Source: Bartonella sp. HY328
GTDB taxonomy: Bacteria > Pseudomonadota > Alphaproteobacteria > Rhizobiales > Rhizobiaceae
Assembly (NCBI RefSeq): GCF_025449335.1
Contig: NZ_CP104883.1
Coordinates: 1,852,501-1,916,500, forward strand
Reading direction: 5' to 3'
DNA length: 64,000 nt
The notes under the pieces are model-generated. The model was not told where the DNA came from. It saw nothing but the letters and a program-made list of their open reading frames with translations, and ran no database searches. Within the stretch, counting starts at the first letter, position 1; each line of letters starts with the position of its first letter. Shown piece after piece: positions 1-8,723 of the stretch. The position numbers were made by a program, and so were the translations under genes.

Positions 1-525
1 TGTTACAGTAGGCAAGGTCAATTCTGCCCATGAACCTGTGCTGCTTTGATATTCTGCAAAGTTTATGCGATTAATAAGCCAGTCGGGAAGATCATAAAGA
101 AATTTACCTCCGCTAAAAAACATTAACAGACCAAAAAATGCGTTAAATGTCGCAATGGTAATAACAATCGACGTTATATGAAAACGTTGTATCAAAAACG
201 CATTTATCAGACCTAACGCTGCCCCTATGGCACTAGCACAGGCAATGCCAATAAACCAATTACTGGGTATAATACCAAATAATTTTACACATAAATATTG
301 TACGACTGATGCGGCAACAGCAAATGAAACATCAATGCCACCAGCAATCAAAACAACAAGTAGACCAAAAGCCCATATCATTGAGACCGCATTATTATTG
401 AGCAAAGAAGAAAAATTCGCGAGAGTAAAAAACGTATCAGTCGTAAAGGAAAGTATAACCCCAATAATAGTTAGCACTATAATCAAGGCAGACTCGGAGG
501 GATAATTATTGATAATTTTACGCAT
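1..525 (-). CDS. Sugar ABC transporter permease, RbsC type (partial, cut by window edge)
   Basis: Reading the minus strand from the ATG at 525 gives an open frame that runs off the window start, about 175 codons. It begins MRKIINNYPSESALIIV and carries the GGIDVSF motif typical of RbsC/BPD_transp_2 permeases of ribose, rhamnose, AI-2 and related transporters. At least four hydrophobic segments are visible. The start overlaps the 3' end of the ATPase gene by 8 bp, so the two are probably translationally coupled. The protein forms the inner-membrane channel of the transporter whose ATPase and binding protein lie just upstream. The family is usually about 320 residues, so roughly 45% is missing. 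The substrate cannot be deduced from this fragment. Confidence 0.9.
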   Translation of the reverse strand, partial: MRKIINNYPSESALIIVLTIIGVILSFTTDTFFTLANFSSLLNNNAVSMIWAFGLLVVLIAGGIDVSFAVAASVVQYLCVKLFGIIPSNWFIGIACASAIGAALGLINAFLIQRFHITSIVITIATFNAFFGLLMFFSGGKFLYDLPDWLINRINFAEYQSSTGSWAELTLPTVT

Positions 526-2032
526 ATACAATACTTTCCAACTCTTGCAATGATATAGTATGCGGATTGTATTCCCCCAGCAATTGCCCATCTTTCATAT
601 GTAGAATACGATCGCAATTTGTGTGAACTTCAACCGGTTCATCAGAAATTAGTAAAATTGATAATCCGCTTTGGGATAAATCGCGCACAACCTTGAAAAT
701 ACCTGCTCTTGCACCCACATCGACACCAACTGTTGGACTATCAAGAATAAGTACTTTGGGTTCGGTTGCTAACCACTTAGCTATACCGATCCTTTGCTGA
801 TTACCGCCGGATAAGGTCGATATGGCGTCTTGTGCTTTACCTATTTTAACGCTGAGTTTTTCTACCCAATAATCAACTAGATGATCTTCTTTTTGTAATG
901 ATAATAGGCCAAATCGATTGGTGAGTTTATCTAAAACAGAAATGATAGTATTACTTGAAATAGATTGCTCTTGGATCAACCCAACTGAAAGCCGGTCTTC
1001 GGAAAGATATGCAATACCAGCATCAATTGCATCACGATTGGAACGAAAATTACAGCTTTTCGTTTCAAGCATAATAGAACCGTCATCAGGTTTTGTCATA
1101 CCAAATAAAGTACTGGCAAGCTCGGTACGCCCTGCCCCAATTAAGCCGGTTAGACCTAAAACTTCGCCTTTTTTCAGTTCAAAATTGATAGAGTTAAACT
1201 CACCTTGTCTTGAAAGACCTGTAACCTTTAGACAGGTAGGAAAACTACTTGTATCACGTCCCTTGGGGTCATAATCCAAACTTTTCCCAGTCATCAATTC
1301 TGCCAAATGGGATTGTGTCATGCCTTCAGTGGGATATACACCAACAAGTTTACCATCGCGCAACACAGTGACGCGGGATGATATTTCCAATACCTCAGCA
1401 AGCCTATGACTGACAAAAACAATCGCCACATTTTGTTGAGCGAGTATATTTACAATGTGAAGCAAGCTGTTAGTTTCTGATTGGGTTAATGAAGCTGTCG
1501 GCTCATCCATGAAGATTAATTTAGCATCGCCAGCAAGTGCGCGTGCAATCGCCACCATTTGTCGTTCAGCAATAGGAAGATCACCAACCTTTTTGTCAAG
1601 ATCAAGGTTGAGGTTAAGTTTTCCTAATGCATCTTCAGCAATACCGCGCATAGTTTTGCGGCTTACCCATTTTGGCGCTGAACCTGCCAAAATCTCAAAA
1701 GCGATATTTTCAGCAACGCTCATTTCTGAAAATAGAGCTAAATCTTGCCAGATTACTGCAATGCCCATATCTCGCGCAATTGCAGGGCTAATCCGATTAA
1801 GATCTTGTCCAAAGCAGTTAATCTGCGCACCGTTTTCCGGTGTATAAACACCCGTTATAATCTTGATGAGTGTACTTTTGCCACAACCATTTTCACCAGC
1901 GAGACAATGGACTTCCCCTTGATTCACCTCAAATGAAACATCATTGAGAGCATGTATACCGCCAAAAATCTTAGAAATATGATGAAGACGTATCGCTGGT
2001 TCAACCAGTTTGTGCTGACTATGTTCTGACAC
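518..2032 (-). CDS. Sugar ABC transporter ATP-binding protein (two ABC domains, RbsA/MglA type)
   Basis: 504 residues with tandem ABC domains, the usual size for carbohydrate-uptake CUT2 ATPases. Domain 1 has Walker A GENGCGKST, the signature region LPIAERQ and Walker B FMDEPTASL. Domain 2 has the degenerate Walker A GLIGAGRTE expected in this family and a canonical LSGGNQQ signature. Its Walker B reads LILDSPTVGVDVG, with Ser where many homologues have the catalytic Glu. The start is GTG at 2032, with AGGGGAAG about 12 bases upstream. It follows the SIS gene by 40 bases and overlaps the permease start by 8. It energises import of a sugar or polyol captured by the periplasmic binding protein at 2726-3715. 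Assignment to the CUT2 family is firm; the substrate is unknown. Confidence 0.93.
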   Translation of the reverse strand: MSEHSQHKLVEPAIRLHHISKIFGGIHALNDVSFEVNQGEVHCLAGENGCGKSTLIKIITGVYTPENGAQINCFGQDLNRISPAIARDMGIAVIWQDLALFSEMSVAENIAFEILAGSAPKWVSRKTMRGIAEDALGKLNLNLDLDKKVGDLPIAERQMVAIARALAGDAKLIFMDEPTASLTQSETNSLLHIVNILAQQNVAIVFVSHRLAEVLEISSRVTVLRDGKLVGVYPTEGMTQSHLAELMTGKSLDYDPKGRDTSSFPTCLKVTGLSRQGEFNSINFELKKGEVLGLTGLIGAGRTELASTLFGMTKPDDGSIMLETKSCNFRSNRDAIDAGIAYLSEDRLSVGLIQEQSISSNTIISVLDKLTNRFGLLSLQKEDHLVDYWVEKLSVKIGKAQDAISTLSGGNQQRIGIAKWLATEPKVLILDSPTVGVDVGARAGIFKVVRDLSQSGLSILLISDEPVEVHTNCDRILHMKDGQLLGEYNPHTISLQELESIVYA

Positions 2033-2072
2033 CGGTGTATTCTTCCCCTAATACATACTTTAAGTTTAAAAC

Positions 2073-2624
2073 CTATTCAAGATTGGTATGACGCGCACGC
2101 ATATCGTCAAAACTAATACCTTTGACATCTTTCAATTTTAAAACCATGATTTCAAACAGTATAAATAAAGCTCCTTCAAAAGCAGACCCCATTGGCAGAA
2201 TTGATTGTGCCTTAGGAAGGGTATCATCTGCCATAGTCTGAGCAGGAAGAAGAAGGCAAAAATCCGCTAGTCGCGCGGCTGTCCCATTAGGCTGTGCAGT
2301 TAAAACCATAATTTCAGCGCCAGCCCTTTTAGCAGTCTCCATCAAGGAAAGAACTGTAGGCACTTCGCCTGGACCATTTGTGGCTATCAATAAATCGCCT
2401 GTTTCCAAATGCGGTGTAGTCATATCACCAACGACGGCGACATCCAGCCCCATATGGAATAAACGCATGGCAAATCCCATGATTTGCAAGCGTTCACGAC
2501 CACATCCAACCACAACTATACGCCTTGCATTTGCTATTTTTTGAACTGCTTTATCAACCTCTACATCATTTAATCTCTGAAAAATCAAACTTAGCTCATC
2601 AAGAGCACCTTGATAAAGTGACAT
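2073..2624 (-). CDS. SIS-domain protein, 6-phospho-3-hexuloisomerase-like
   Basis: 183 residues made of one sugar-isomerase (SIS) fold. An N-terminal helix precedes ARRIVVVGCGRE, the phosphosugar-binding loop; ATNGPGE and VLTAQPNGTAA follow. The C-terminal part (LPMGSAFEGALF) is typical of HxlB/PHI-type proteins, which interconvert 3-hexulose-6-phosphate and fructose-6-phosphate. A GGAG ribosome site precedes the ATG. It lies inside the sugar ABC operon, so it probably acts on the phosphorylated form of the imported sugar or of a catabolite. Its usual partner, an HxlA/KGPDC-type aldolase or decarboxylase, is not visible and may lie off the left edge. A phosphosugar-sensing rather than catalytic role is possible. 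Confidence 0.8.
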   Translation of the reverse strand: MSLYQGALDELSLIFQRLNDVEVDKAVQKIANARRIVVVGCGRERLQIMGFAMRLFHMGLDVAVVGDMTTPHLETGDLLIATNGPGEVPTVLSLMETAKRAGAEIMVLTAQPNGTAARLADFCLLLPAQTMADDTLPKAQSILPMGSAFEGALFILFEIMVLKLKDVKGISFDDMRARHTNLE

Positions 2625-2669
2625 TTAAAAACTCCATTCAAAATTTACTGATTGCTTTGGCCTTAAATA

Positions 2670-2702
2670 GGTCTTGTGCTAAAAGATTCGTAACACAAGA
2701 CC
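2670..2702 (-). promoter_or_regulatory. Intercistronic hairpin between binding-protein and SIS genes
   Basis: A perfect 9-bp inverted repeat (GGTCTTGTG / CACAAGACC) with a 15-base loop lies in the 101-base gap after the binding-protein stop. On the transcribed minus strand no U-run follows, so it looks more like an mRNA 3'-end-stabilising element than a strong terminator. Elements in this position commonly keep periplasmic binding protein mRNA in excess over membrane components. Confidence 0.5.
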
Positions 2703-2725
2703 AAATTACCGATAGCTTATGGGCA

Positions 2726-3715
2726 TTAAAGACCCATTTGCGCATATTTATCGATTGATGCTTTATCAAAGAGCAGCAGATTATCGACTACTATATTTTT
2801 ATTTTCGAAATTTGGTGAAACCTTCCCTAATACAGGGATATCCATACCGTCTTTAATTGCTACGCCATCATGAGCCAATTTGCCAAGAATAACAAATACT
2901 CGACCCGCATCTTCGGGGCTCCACGTATAGCCTGCAGTAATAGCGCCTGATTTCACCAAAGTCCGCCCTTGACCAGCCGAAAATGTGCCAATTACAATAA
3001 CCTTGCCAATCTTCCGCTGTTCTGCAACAGCGCGTCCTGCACCAATAGGTCCCTGACTGCCAAAAGCCATAATTCCTGCAAGATCTGGGTGGGCTGCCAT
3101 TAAATCAATTGTAGTTTTTCGGCTATCATCGACAGACTCAGCAACACCATAACGGTCGCCAACCATAATCATATCGGGGTAGTTTTCTTTTATATAGGCA
3201 ATTGCAGCATCTGCCCATGCGTTATGAAGTGGTACGGTTAAAGAGCCAACATAAACCGCATATTTTCCTTTGCCTCCCAGCTTTTCTGCAAGCAATTTAG
3301 CATGCGCCTCTCCAAGCCCCTTTGAAGAAACAAGATCAAAATTCCAATCGATATTTTTAAGGTTTGGCCCCTCATTAGCAATGACCTTAATACCGGCTGC
3401 GCGAGCTTTTTGAAGTACTGGCTCAATTGCAGAAGAATCATTTGGAACAATACCGATAACGTCAACTTTACGCGCAATAAGATCTTCAATTGCGCGCACT
3501 TGTAAAGAGGGATCGCTACTAACAGGGCCAATTAATTCAGCCTTAACACCCATTTCATCGGCCTGTTTTTTCATTCCCGTTTCAATTGAGTTTGTCCATG
3601 GAATACCACCAATTTTACCAACAATACCCATGGAAATTGAATCTTGCGCTGTAGCCAAACCAGAAAATAGGCCCCAAACTGCAATTCCAGCAAGGGCACT
3701 CTTAAAATACTTCAT
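2726..3715 (-). CDS. Periplasmic sugar-binding protein of ABC transporter (Peripla_BP_4)
   Basis: 329 residues with a clear Sec signal peptide (charged start, hydrophobic core, cleavage near ATAQ-DS). The mature part begins SISMGIVGKIGG and continues with the two-lobed type I periplasmic-binding fold. LIARKVDVIGIVPND and KVIANEGPN match the LsrB/RhaS-like branch. A near-perfect AGGAGG ribosome site precedes the ATG. It is the first gene of a minus-strand operon (binding protein, SIS protein, ATPase, permease), so the promoter should lie just beyond 3715. No adjacent regulator is visible. The ligand is probably a pentose, deoxyhexose or polyol; this is inferred only from the family. Confidence 0.92.
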   Translation of the reverse strand: MKYFKSALAGIAVWGLFSGLATAQDSISMGIVGKIGGIPWTNSIETGMKKQADEMGVKAELIGPVSSDPSLQVRAIEDLIARKVDVIGIVPNDSSAIEPVLQKARAAGIKVIANEGPNLKNIDWNFDLVSSKGLGEAHAKLLAEKLGGKGKYAVYVGSLTVPLHNAWADAAIAYIKENYPDMIMVGDRYGVAESVDDSRKTTIDLMAAHPDLAGIMAFGSQGPIGAGRAVAEQRKIGKVIVIGTFSAGQGRTLVKSGAITAGYTWSPEDAGRVFVILGKLAHDGVAIKDGMDIPVLGKVSPNFENKNIVVDNLLLFDKASIDKYAQMGL

Positions 3716-4807
3716 TAATAAATCCTCCTATTGTGCAGCTCTCCCTATAACTACACTGTATATCCCATCACTTTATTATCGAAATTTTAAAACATTAAAT
3801 AAAGTTTATTTATATTTAGATTTATTATCCAGTTTTAAATATGTCAAGTTATATGTACACACTACACTTTAGCAAAACTTAATATTTTATATTAATTCTA
3901 ATTTAGAAAATCTGATAAATATTAAAACTATTACATAAACAATATAAGACTTTTCAACTTTTTAGCAATCATATGAAATGTATGACCCAATTTTTGTTAT
4001 GATCTTGCTCTTTGATCAACGGTAAGCTTTAAAGCAACCGCGTTACTTTGTGCAGCAACGCGACCATTTGAGAGCAACTATATTAGCAATAAAGGTTTCA
4101 AAAACTGAACAAAAAAAATCGCTCACCGCGCAGTGATTTTTTTTTGAAACTCTAGTAAAGGATAGACATTCAAGCATTCCAACCCTCAATTAAAACCAGC
4201 ACCTAGGGTTAGGATTTATTATTTTGAATGAAATAGTATTAGGAAATATTTGCGAGAACCCAAAGAGTAAATATGGAAAAAACCGCGCAGTAATATGAAT
4301 ATTTTCAAGGTTCTTCGACAAAGTTAGTACGAAATTTGCATGCTTTCTTAAAAGACAGAAAAGCATTTAACGACAGCTTTTTACAGCTCACTCCAGTATA
4401 TATTTCACTTGTTTAACCGTTTAAGGTGTTTTTTTTATTTAGATTAATAGCTTTTGCCCCTAAACAGAAGACAACAAAGCGTTAGCTTCAATACACTTTT
4501 TCAAAAGGGGATTAAAACTAAAAATCACCCCGTCTATATTTATGATCGATATTAGTGAAAATACAAATTAGCCATATCGCTGGCCCCACCCGTGCTGCGT
4601 GACGCCAACATAGCCGTCAATCTTATAGCTTGGGCAGAAAGCCCCTCAAATTCATACCCATATTGGAAGTATTGTAAGTCGCGAAACGCCTTTAGCAAGA
4701 CCTACATTAAAATATTCTTGTTTATAGTTATCTATAATATTATAAATGATAACTATATAATATAATTGCGGACTTTTTAATCATCGATAATATTACATAA
4801 AATCGAA
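3716..4807. other. Long A+T-rich gap with an orphan terminator; no gene recognised
   Basis: About 1.1 kb without a convincing coding frame. It must hold the promoter of the sugar transport operon near 3716-3800, which is very A+T-rich. The 3990-4146 part holds a CGCGTT / AACGCG hairpin and then a strong intrinsic terminator (listed separately). The 4570-4710 part is less A+T-rich than its surroundings and could be decayed coding sequence, but I could not identify it. Confidence 0.5.
4111..4146 (+). terminator. Orphan intrinsic terminator, possible end of a small RNA
   Basis: An A-run and ATCGCT pair with AGTGAT and a T-run around a CACCGCGC loop. This makes a long A-T-rich stem with a G-C top and eight or more T after it. 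Because both flanks are A/T runs it could work in either direction. No protein gene ends here on the plus strand. A second hairpin lies just upstream within 4035-4065. Confidence 0.55.
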
Positions 4808-4884
4808 TGGTAGGCCCGGAGGGACTTGAACCCCCAACCAAGCGGTTATGAGCCGCCTACTCTAACCAATTGAGCTACAGGCCC
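4808..4884 (-). tRNA. tRNA with CAT anticodon (probably tRNA-Ile2, else tRNA-Met)
   Basis: The minus strand folds as a full cloverleaf. The acceptor stem is GGGCCTG / CGGGCCT with G-U pairs, the D-arm is TAGCTCAATTGGTTAGA, the anticodon loop is CTCATAA, the T-loop is TTCAAGT, and CCA is encoded at 4808-4810. The anticodon-stem context GGCTCATAACC and the TTGGTT variable region resemble the lysidine-modified tRNA-Ile(CAU) more than elongator tRNA-Met. Initiator tRNA is unlikely. Exact identity depends on TilS recognition features, which cannot be settled here. Confidence 0.88.
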
Positions 4885-5248
4885 GCGTAGGATTGCTTCT
4901 AACGGAATGTTTTCAGAGTTACAAGCCTTTTTTTCTATTTTATTACTTTTTAATTCGGCTGTGGATAAATAAATAGCTGAGCACACTTATATTACCTAAA
5001 TCTAATGTTAGAAAATAGAAAAATTGGATCTTTTTGCCGTTCAAAAGAGTGGAAATACGAGTAATTAAAATGTGTAATTTCACCACGAATTTGTTTCGTT
5101 ATAGAGTATTATATCTATAATCTCAATTAAACCGTTATTTTACCAAGGCATTGTAATAGTGGATAGGATTAATTTATTTTTATTAACTGCTTGATTTGCC
5201 GCACAAGCTTTTCTATAAGGCGATAGTTATTAAAACATTATCAAAAAC
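4885..5248. other. Gap between two tRNA genes; nothing recognised
   Basis: 364 A+T-rich bases between divergently oriented tRNA genes. It presumably contains both tRNA promoters. No coding frame or repeat was recognised. Confidence 0.4.
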
Positions 5249-5325
5249 GGCTCCGTAGCTCAACAGGATAGAGCGGCGGTCTTCTAAACCGCAGGTTGCG
5301 TGTTCGAGTCACGCCGGAGTCGCCA
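5249..5325 (+). tRNA. tRNA-Arg (TCT anticodon)
   Basis: The cloverleaf is complete: acceptor stem GGCTCCG / CGGAGTC, D-arm TAGCTCAACAGGATAGAG, anticodon loop CTTCTAA (anticodon TCT), T-loop TTCGAGT and an encoded CCA end. It reads AGA/AGG arginine codons. It stands alone, with no other tRNA nearby on this strand. Confidence 0.95.
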
Positions 5326-5537
5326 TAAAATCCAATTAAATCAATTAAATAAGCAAATCGAAAAAACAGAAAAATAAGAACAAACGGTGTTTATATAACG
5401 CATAATAGTAGGTGCCATCTTCTCTGCTTACATTTTAGACCCTTAATCAAAGCTTAATTTTTGGCACTCCCTATTTAACGCAGCGCAGATTTTAATTCGG
5501 GATTATGCGGTGAGATATAAAAACGTCTATAAAATGC

Positions 5538-8303
5538 TTAACTATTTTCATTGCCAAACAATTGATTTAACTTTCTCTTTATCGTTTTTTGCCTGGATAT
5601 ATTATCAATTTTATGACCAACCAAATCAGTTACATAAAATGTGTCCATGATTTTTTCGCCAAAAGTCGTAATATGAGCAGAGGCAATATCGAGGGATAAA
5701 TTAGATATTGTACCTGTCAACTCAGATAGTAATCCAGGCCTATCCAAGCCCTTTACCTCGATAACACTAAACTTGTCAGATAGCGTGTTGTTGATCTCAA
5801 TGCGTGGCGCCACAGAAAAAGCATTTGCCATTTTTTTTGGCTTGGCGCGTGCTGCAATAAACTCAGTAAGTCGGGCTTCTCCTCTTAAAAGCGAAGAAAT
5901 AGCGTCCGCTATCTTTTGTGCTCGACGTTCTTCATCACTAGCCAATTCAAATTCGCGACTAAGTAAAATTGTATCAAGAGCACGCCCATCCGAAGTGGTA
6001 AAAATTTGCGCATCAACAATATTAGCCCCTGCTGCTGCACAAGCACCAGTGATTATTGACAAAAGCCTTGGATGATCTGGCGCAAGAATGGTAAGTTCGG
6101 TCACTGCTTCAAAATTATGCAATTTTGCCATAAAGGCAAAGCTTTGTTTGTTTTCGTCTGCCTGCGTTATAAAATTAGCATGTCTTATCTTGTCTTCCAA
6201 GGACACGGTCAGCCAATAATTAGGATATAAAAGCTCTATATAGGCATTAAGTTTTTCTTCTTCCCAGTCCCGTAGCGCAGCCGCTAATTCGGCTCGCGCT
6301 TCCAAAATTCGCTCGAAACGAGTTTCTTTTGAAAAGCCGCCAGTTAAAACAATTTCAGTTTCATGATAAAGGGTACGTAACAGCTGACCTTTCCATCCAT
6401 TCCAAACGCCAGGCCCTACCCCCTTAATATCGCAAATTGTCAAAATAAGCAGTAACTTAAGCCTATCCATTGTTTGTACCACATCGGCAAAATCATTGAT
6501 CGTCTTACGATCATTCAAATCGCGTGACTGCGCAACAATACTCATGGTTAGATGTTCGCGAATAAGCCAAGCAACGGTTTCGCAATCTGTAGCGGACAAA
6601 CCAAATCTTTTACATAGTTTACGCGCAATTTTTTCACCAGCGATAGAGTGATCTTCCAGCCGGCCTTTAGCAATATCATGCAAGAACACCGCAATATATA
6701 AAAGCCGTCTTTCATCTTTCAATTGTGGGATCAAGCTGGTTGCTAAGGGGTGCTCAGCAAGGTTATTGCCTTTATATATTTCACTTAAATAATAAAGACA
6801 TAGCAATAAATGTTCATCTACAGTGTAATGATGATACATGCTAAATTGCATCATTGCGACAATCTTGCCAAAATCAGGTATAAATTTACCTAACACACCT
6901 GATTCATTCATCCGCCGCAGCATAAGCGAGGGATTACGCGGCGAGGTCAAAACATCAAGAAATAGGCCATTGGCAATTTTATTTTCACGAACTTCATTGG
7001 TAATTAATTTCAAAGATCGTGTCATTTGTTGCATCGCATGGGGATGCAATTCAAAACCATATTGATCAGCGATTTGAAAAATACGGATCAAATTAACTGG
7101 ATCAGTTGAAAAGACATCGCTATGCGCAATATTAATACGTTGATGATCAATTATAAAATCATCACTGCCTTTTATTTTTTTCTTCCGCTTGGAAAATGTT
7201 AAAAAGATTTGGTTGATACCCGGCACTGCCTTAGCATGATCTTCTTCAAGTGCGGCTGAAATAATACGCGTTAAATCACCTACCTGTTTGGCCACCAGAA
7301 AATAATGCTTCATAAATCGTTCAACATCTTCTTGGCCTGGATGGGCCGTATAGCCAAGTCGATGGGCAATATCACGCTGAATATCAAAGGATAGTCTCTC
7401 ATTGGCTTTGCCAGCTAAAAAATGCATATGACAGCGTACCGCCCATAAAAAATCATCAGCCTTTTTAAATATATTAGCTTCTTGACGCGACAATACCCCT
7501 ATTTTAACCAATTGTTCGGGGGTTTTAACTTCATAAAAATATCTGGTTATCCAATAAAGCGTTTGTAAATCACGTTGCCCGCCCTTACTTTCTTTAACAT
7601 TTGGTTCAACCAAATAACGTGTTTGCCCTGCTTTTTTATGTCGTTCATCACGCTCAATCAATTTGGCACGAATAAATTGTGTTGCTGTTCCTTTCACTAT
7701 CTCCGTATTAAAACGATCAGATAATTGTTGAAACAGTGGTTGATTGCCGTTTAAAAAGCGCATTTCCAAAAGTGCGGTGCGCACTGTCATATCTTCACGT
7801 GCCATGCGTATTGTTTCATCAATATTGCGCGTTGCATGCCCCACCTTCAAGCCTATATCCCATAACATGTAAAGGATAAATTCCATGACTTGTTCACCCC
7901 AAGGTGTTTGTTTATAGGGAAGCAAAAACAACAAATCAATATCGGAACTAGGAGCTAGCGTACCACGTCCGTATCCGCCAACAGCGATCAAAGCGATACG
8001 CTCACCATTCGATGGATTTTGTAACTTAAATATCTTTTTAATAACAACATCATAAAGAGCATCTATAACAATATCGATTAACAAGCTTAAGCGTTTAGCG
8101 CATAAACGACCATGACCATCGAGCAAAAGCTGAATTTCACATCCCTTTTGGCCAGCAACAAGAGCCTGTTTTAACTCACATCTCACAGCTTCACGCTTTT
8201 GCATATCTGTACAATTGGACTTATCATTGCAGACAACTTCATAAAGCCGCTTTTTCAGCTCTGATGAATTAACAATATCTTCAATATTCGCCAACTTTAC
8301 CAT
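5538..8303 (-). CDS. glnD: Bifunctional PII uridylyltransferase / uridylyl-removing enzyme
   Basis: 921 residues from the chosen start, the usual GlnD length. The nucleotidyltransferase domain carries GGYGRG and SDIDLLFLLP (near residue 106). The HD hydrolase domain carries FLHDIAKG (near 540). Two C-terminal ACT domains (near 730 and 845) include APDHPRLLS and LDRPGLLSELTG. It uridylylates PII when glutamine is low and removes UMP when glutamine is high. The frame stays open upstream to 8492, but ATG 8303 (MVKLANIED) is preferred: AGGGA lies about 10 bases upstream and homology begins there. In Brucella and Rhizobium glnD normally sits beside mutS and murJ; here murJ lies some 52 kb away. 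Confidence 0.96.
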   Translation of the reverse strand: MVKLANIEDIVNSSELKKRLYEVVCNDKSNCTDMQKREAVRCELKQALVAGQKGCEIQLLLDGHGRLCAKRLSLLIDIVIDALYDVVIKKIFKLQNPSNGERIALIAVGGYGRGTLAPSSDIDLLFLLPYKQTPWGEQVMEFILYMLWDIGLKVGHATRNIDETIRMAREDMTVRTALLEMRFLNGNQPLFQQLSDRFNTEIVKGTATQFIRAKLIERDERHKKAGQTRYLVEPNVKESKGGQRDLQTLYWITRYFYEVKTPEQLVKIGVLSRQEANIFKKADDFLWAVRCHMHFLAGKANERLSFDIQRDIAHRLGYTAHPGQEDVERFMKHYFLVAKQVGDLTRIISAALEEDHAKAVPGINQIFLTFSKRKKKIKGSDDFIIDHQRINIAHSDVFSTDPVNLIRIFQIADQYGFELHPHAMQQMTRSLKLITNEVRENKIANGLFLDVLTSPRNPSLMLRRMNESGVLGKFIPDFGKIVAMMQFSMYHHYTVDEHLLLCLYYLSEIYKGNNLAEHPLATSLIPQLKDERRLLYIAVFLHDIAKGRLEDHSIAGEKIARKLCKRFGLSATDCETVAWLIREHLTMSIVAQSRDLNDRKTINDFADVVQTMDRLKLLLILTICDIKGVGPGVWNGWKGQLLRTLYHETEIVLTGGFSKETRFERILEARAELAAALRDWEEEKLNAYIELLYPNYWLTVSLEDKIRHANFITQADENKQSFAFMAKLHNFEAVTELTILAPDHPRLLSIITGACAAAGANIVDAQIFTTSDGRALDTILLSREFELASDEERRAQKIADAISSLLRGEARLTEFIAARAKPKKMANAFSVAPRIEINNTLSDKFSVIEVKGLDRPGLLSELTGTISNLSLDIASAHITTFGEKIMDTFYVTDLVGHKIDNISRQKTIKRKLNQLFGNENS

Positions 8304-8723
8304 CGCAATACATTCCCTTTTTAAATTGAGTATAAAGGATTTTTTACGCGCAGCAATGAAAAATAGTAAATGCATTTTGAATCGCGTTAGCAAGACTGAC
8401 ATTAAAAAAGTGAGCCTTTTATTGGTAGGAAGCATTGTAAAAAAAATAGATTTCAGACCTACTTTTTCACCTTTAACGTTAAAAACATCCACTCATTCTT
8501 TGCGTCCCATCTAGGGCATCATTAAAGAACACAGCGAAATAGCTTTCTTTATGAAAAAAAATATCCTAAAAGATTTAAGTATCCATGAGCAGTGCATGCG
8601 AAAATTAATTGTACCGCTTAATCAGAACCTTACTGCACAATATCAAAGCCTTACGGCACAACATAGTTGATAACAATTAATGTTTTTAACGTTAAATTTA
8701 ATTTAAATTTTAGATGAGTAAAA
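8304..8723. other. Divergent intergenic region between glnD and rlmJ
   Basis: 420 bases that must hold promoters for glnD (minus) and rlmJ (plus). An open frame continues in phase upstream of glnD to 8492, but its translation shows no GlnD-like sequence. No operator was recognised. Confidence 0.4.

Noticed and set aside
8304..8492. N-terminal extension of glnD
   Set aside because: The translation is unlike GlnD, and a good ribosome site precedes the internal ATG at 8303.
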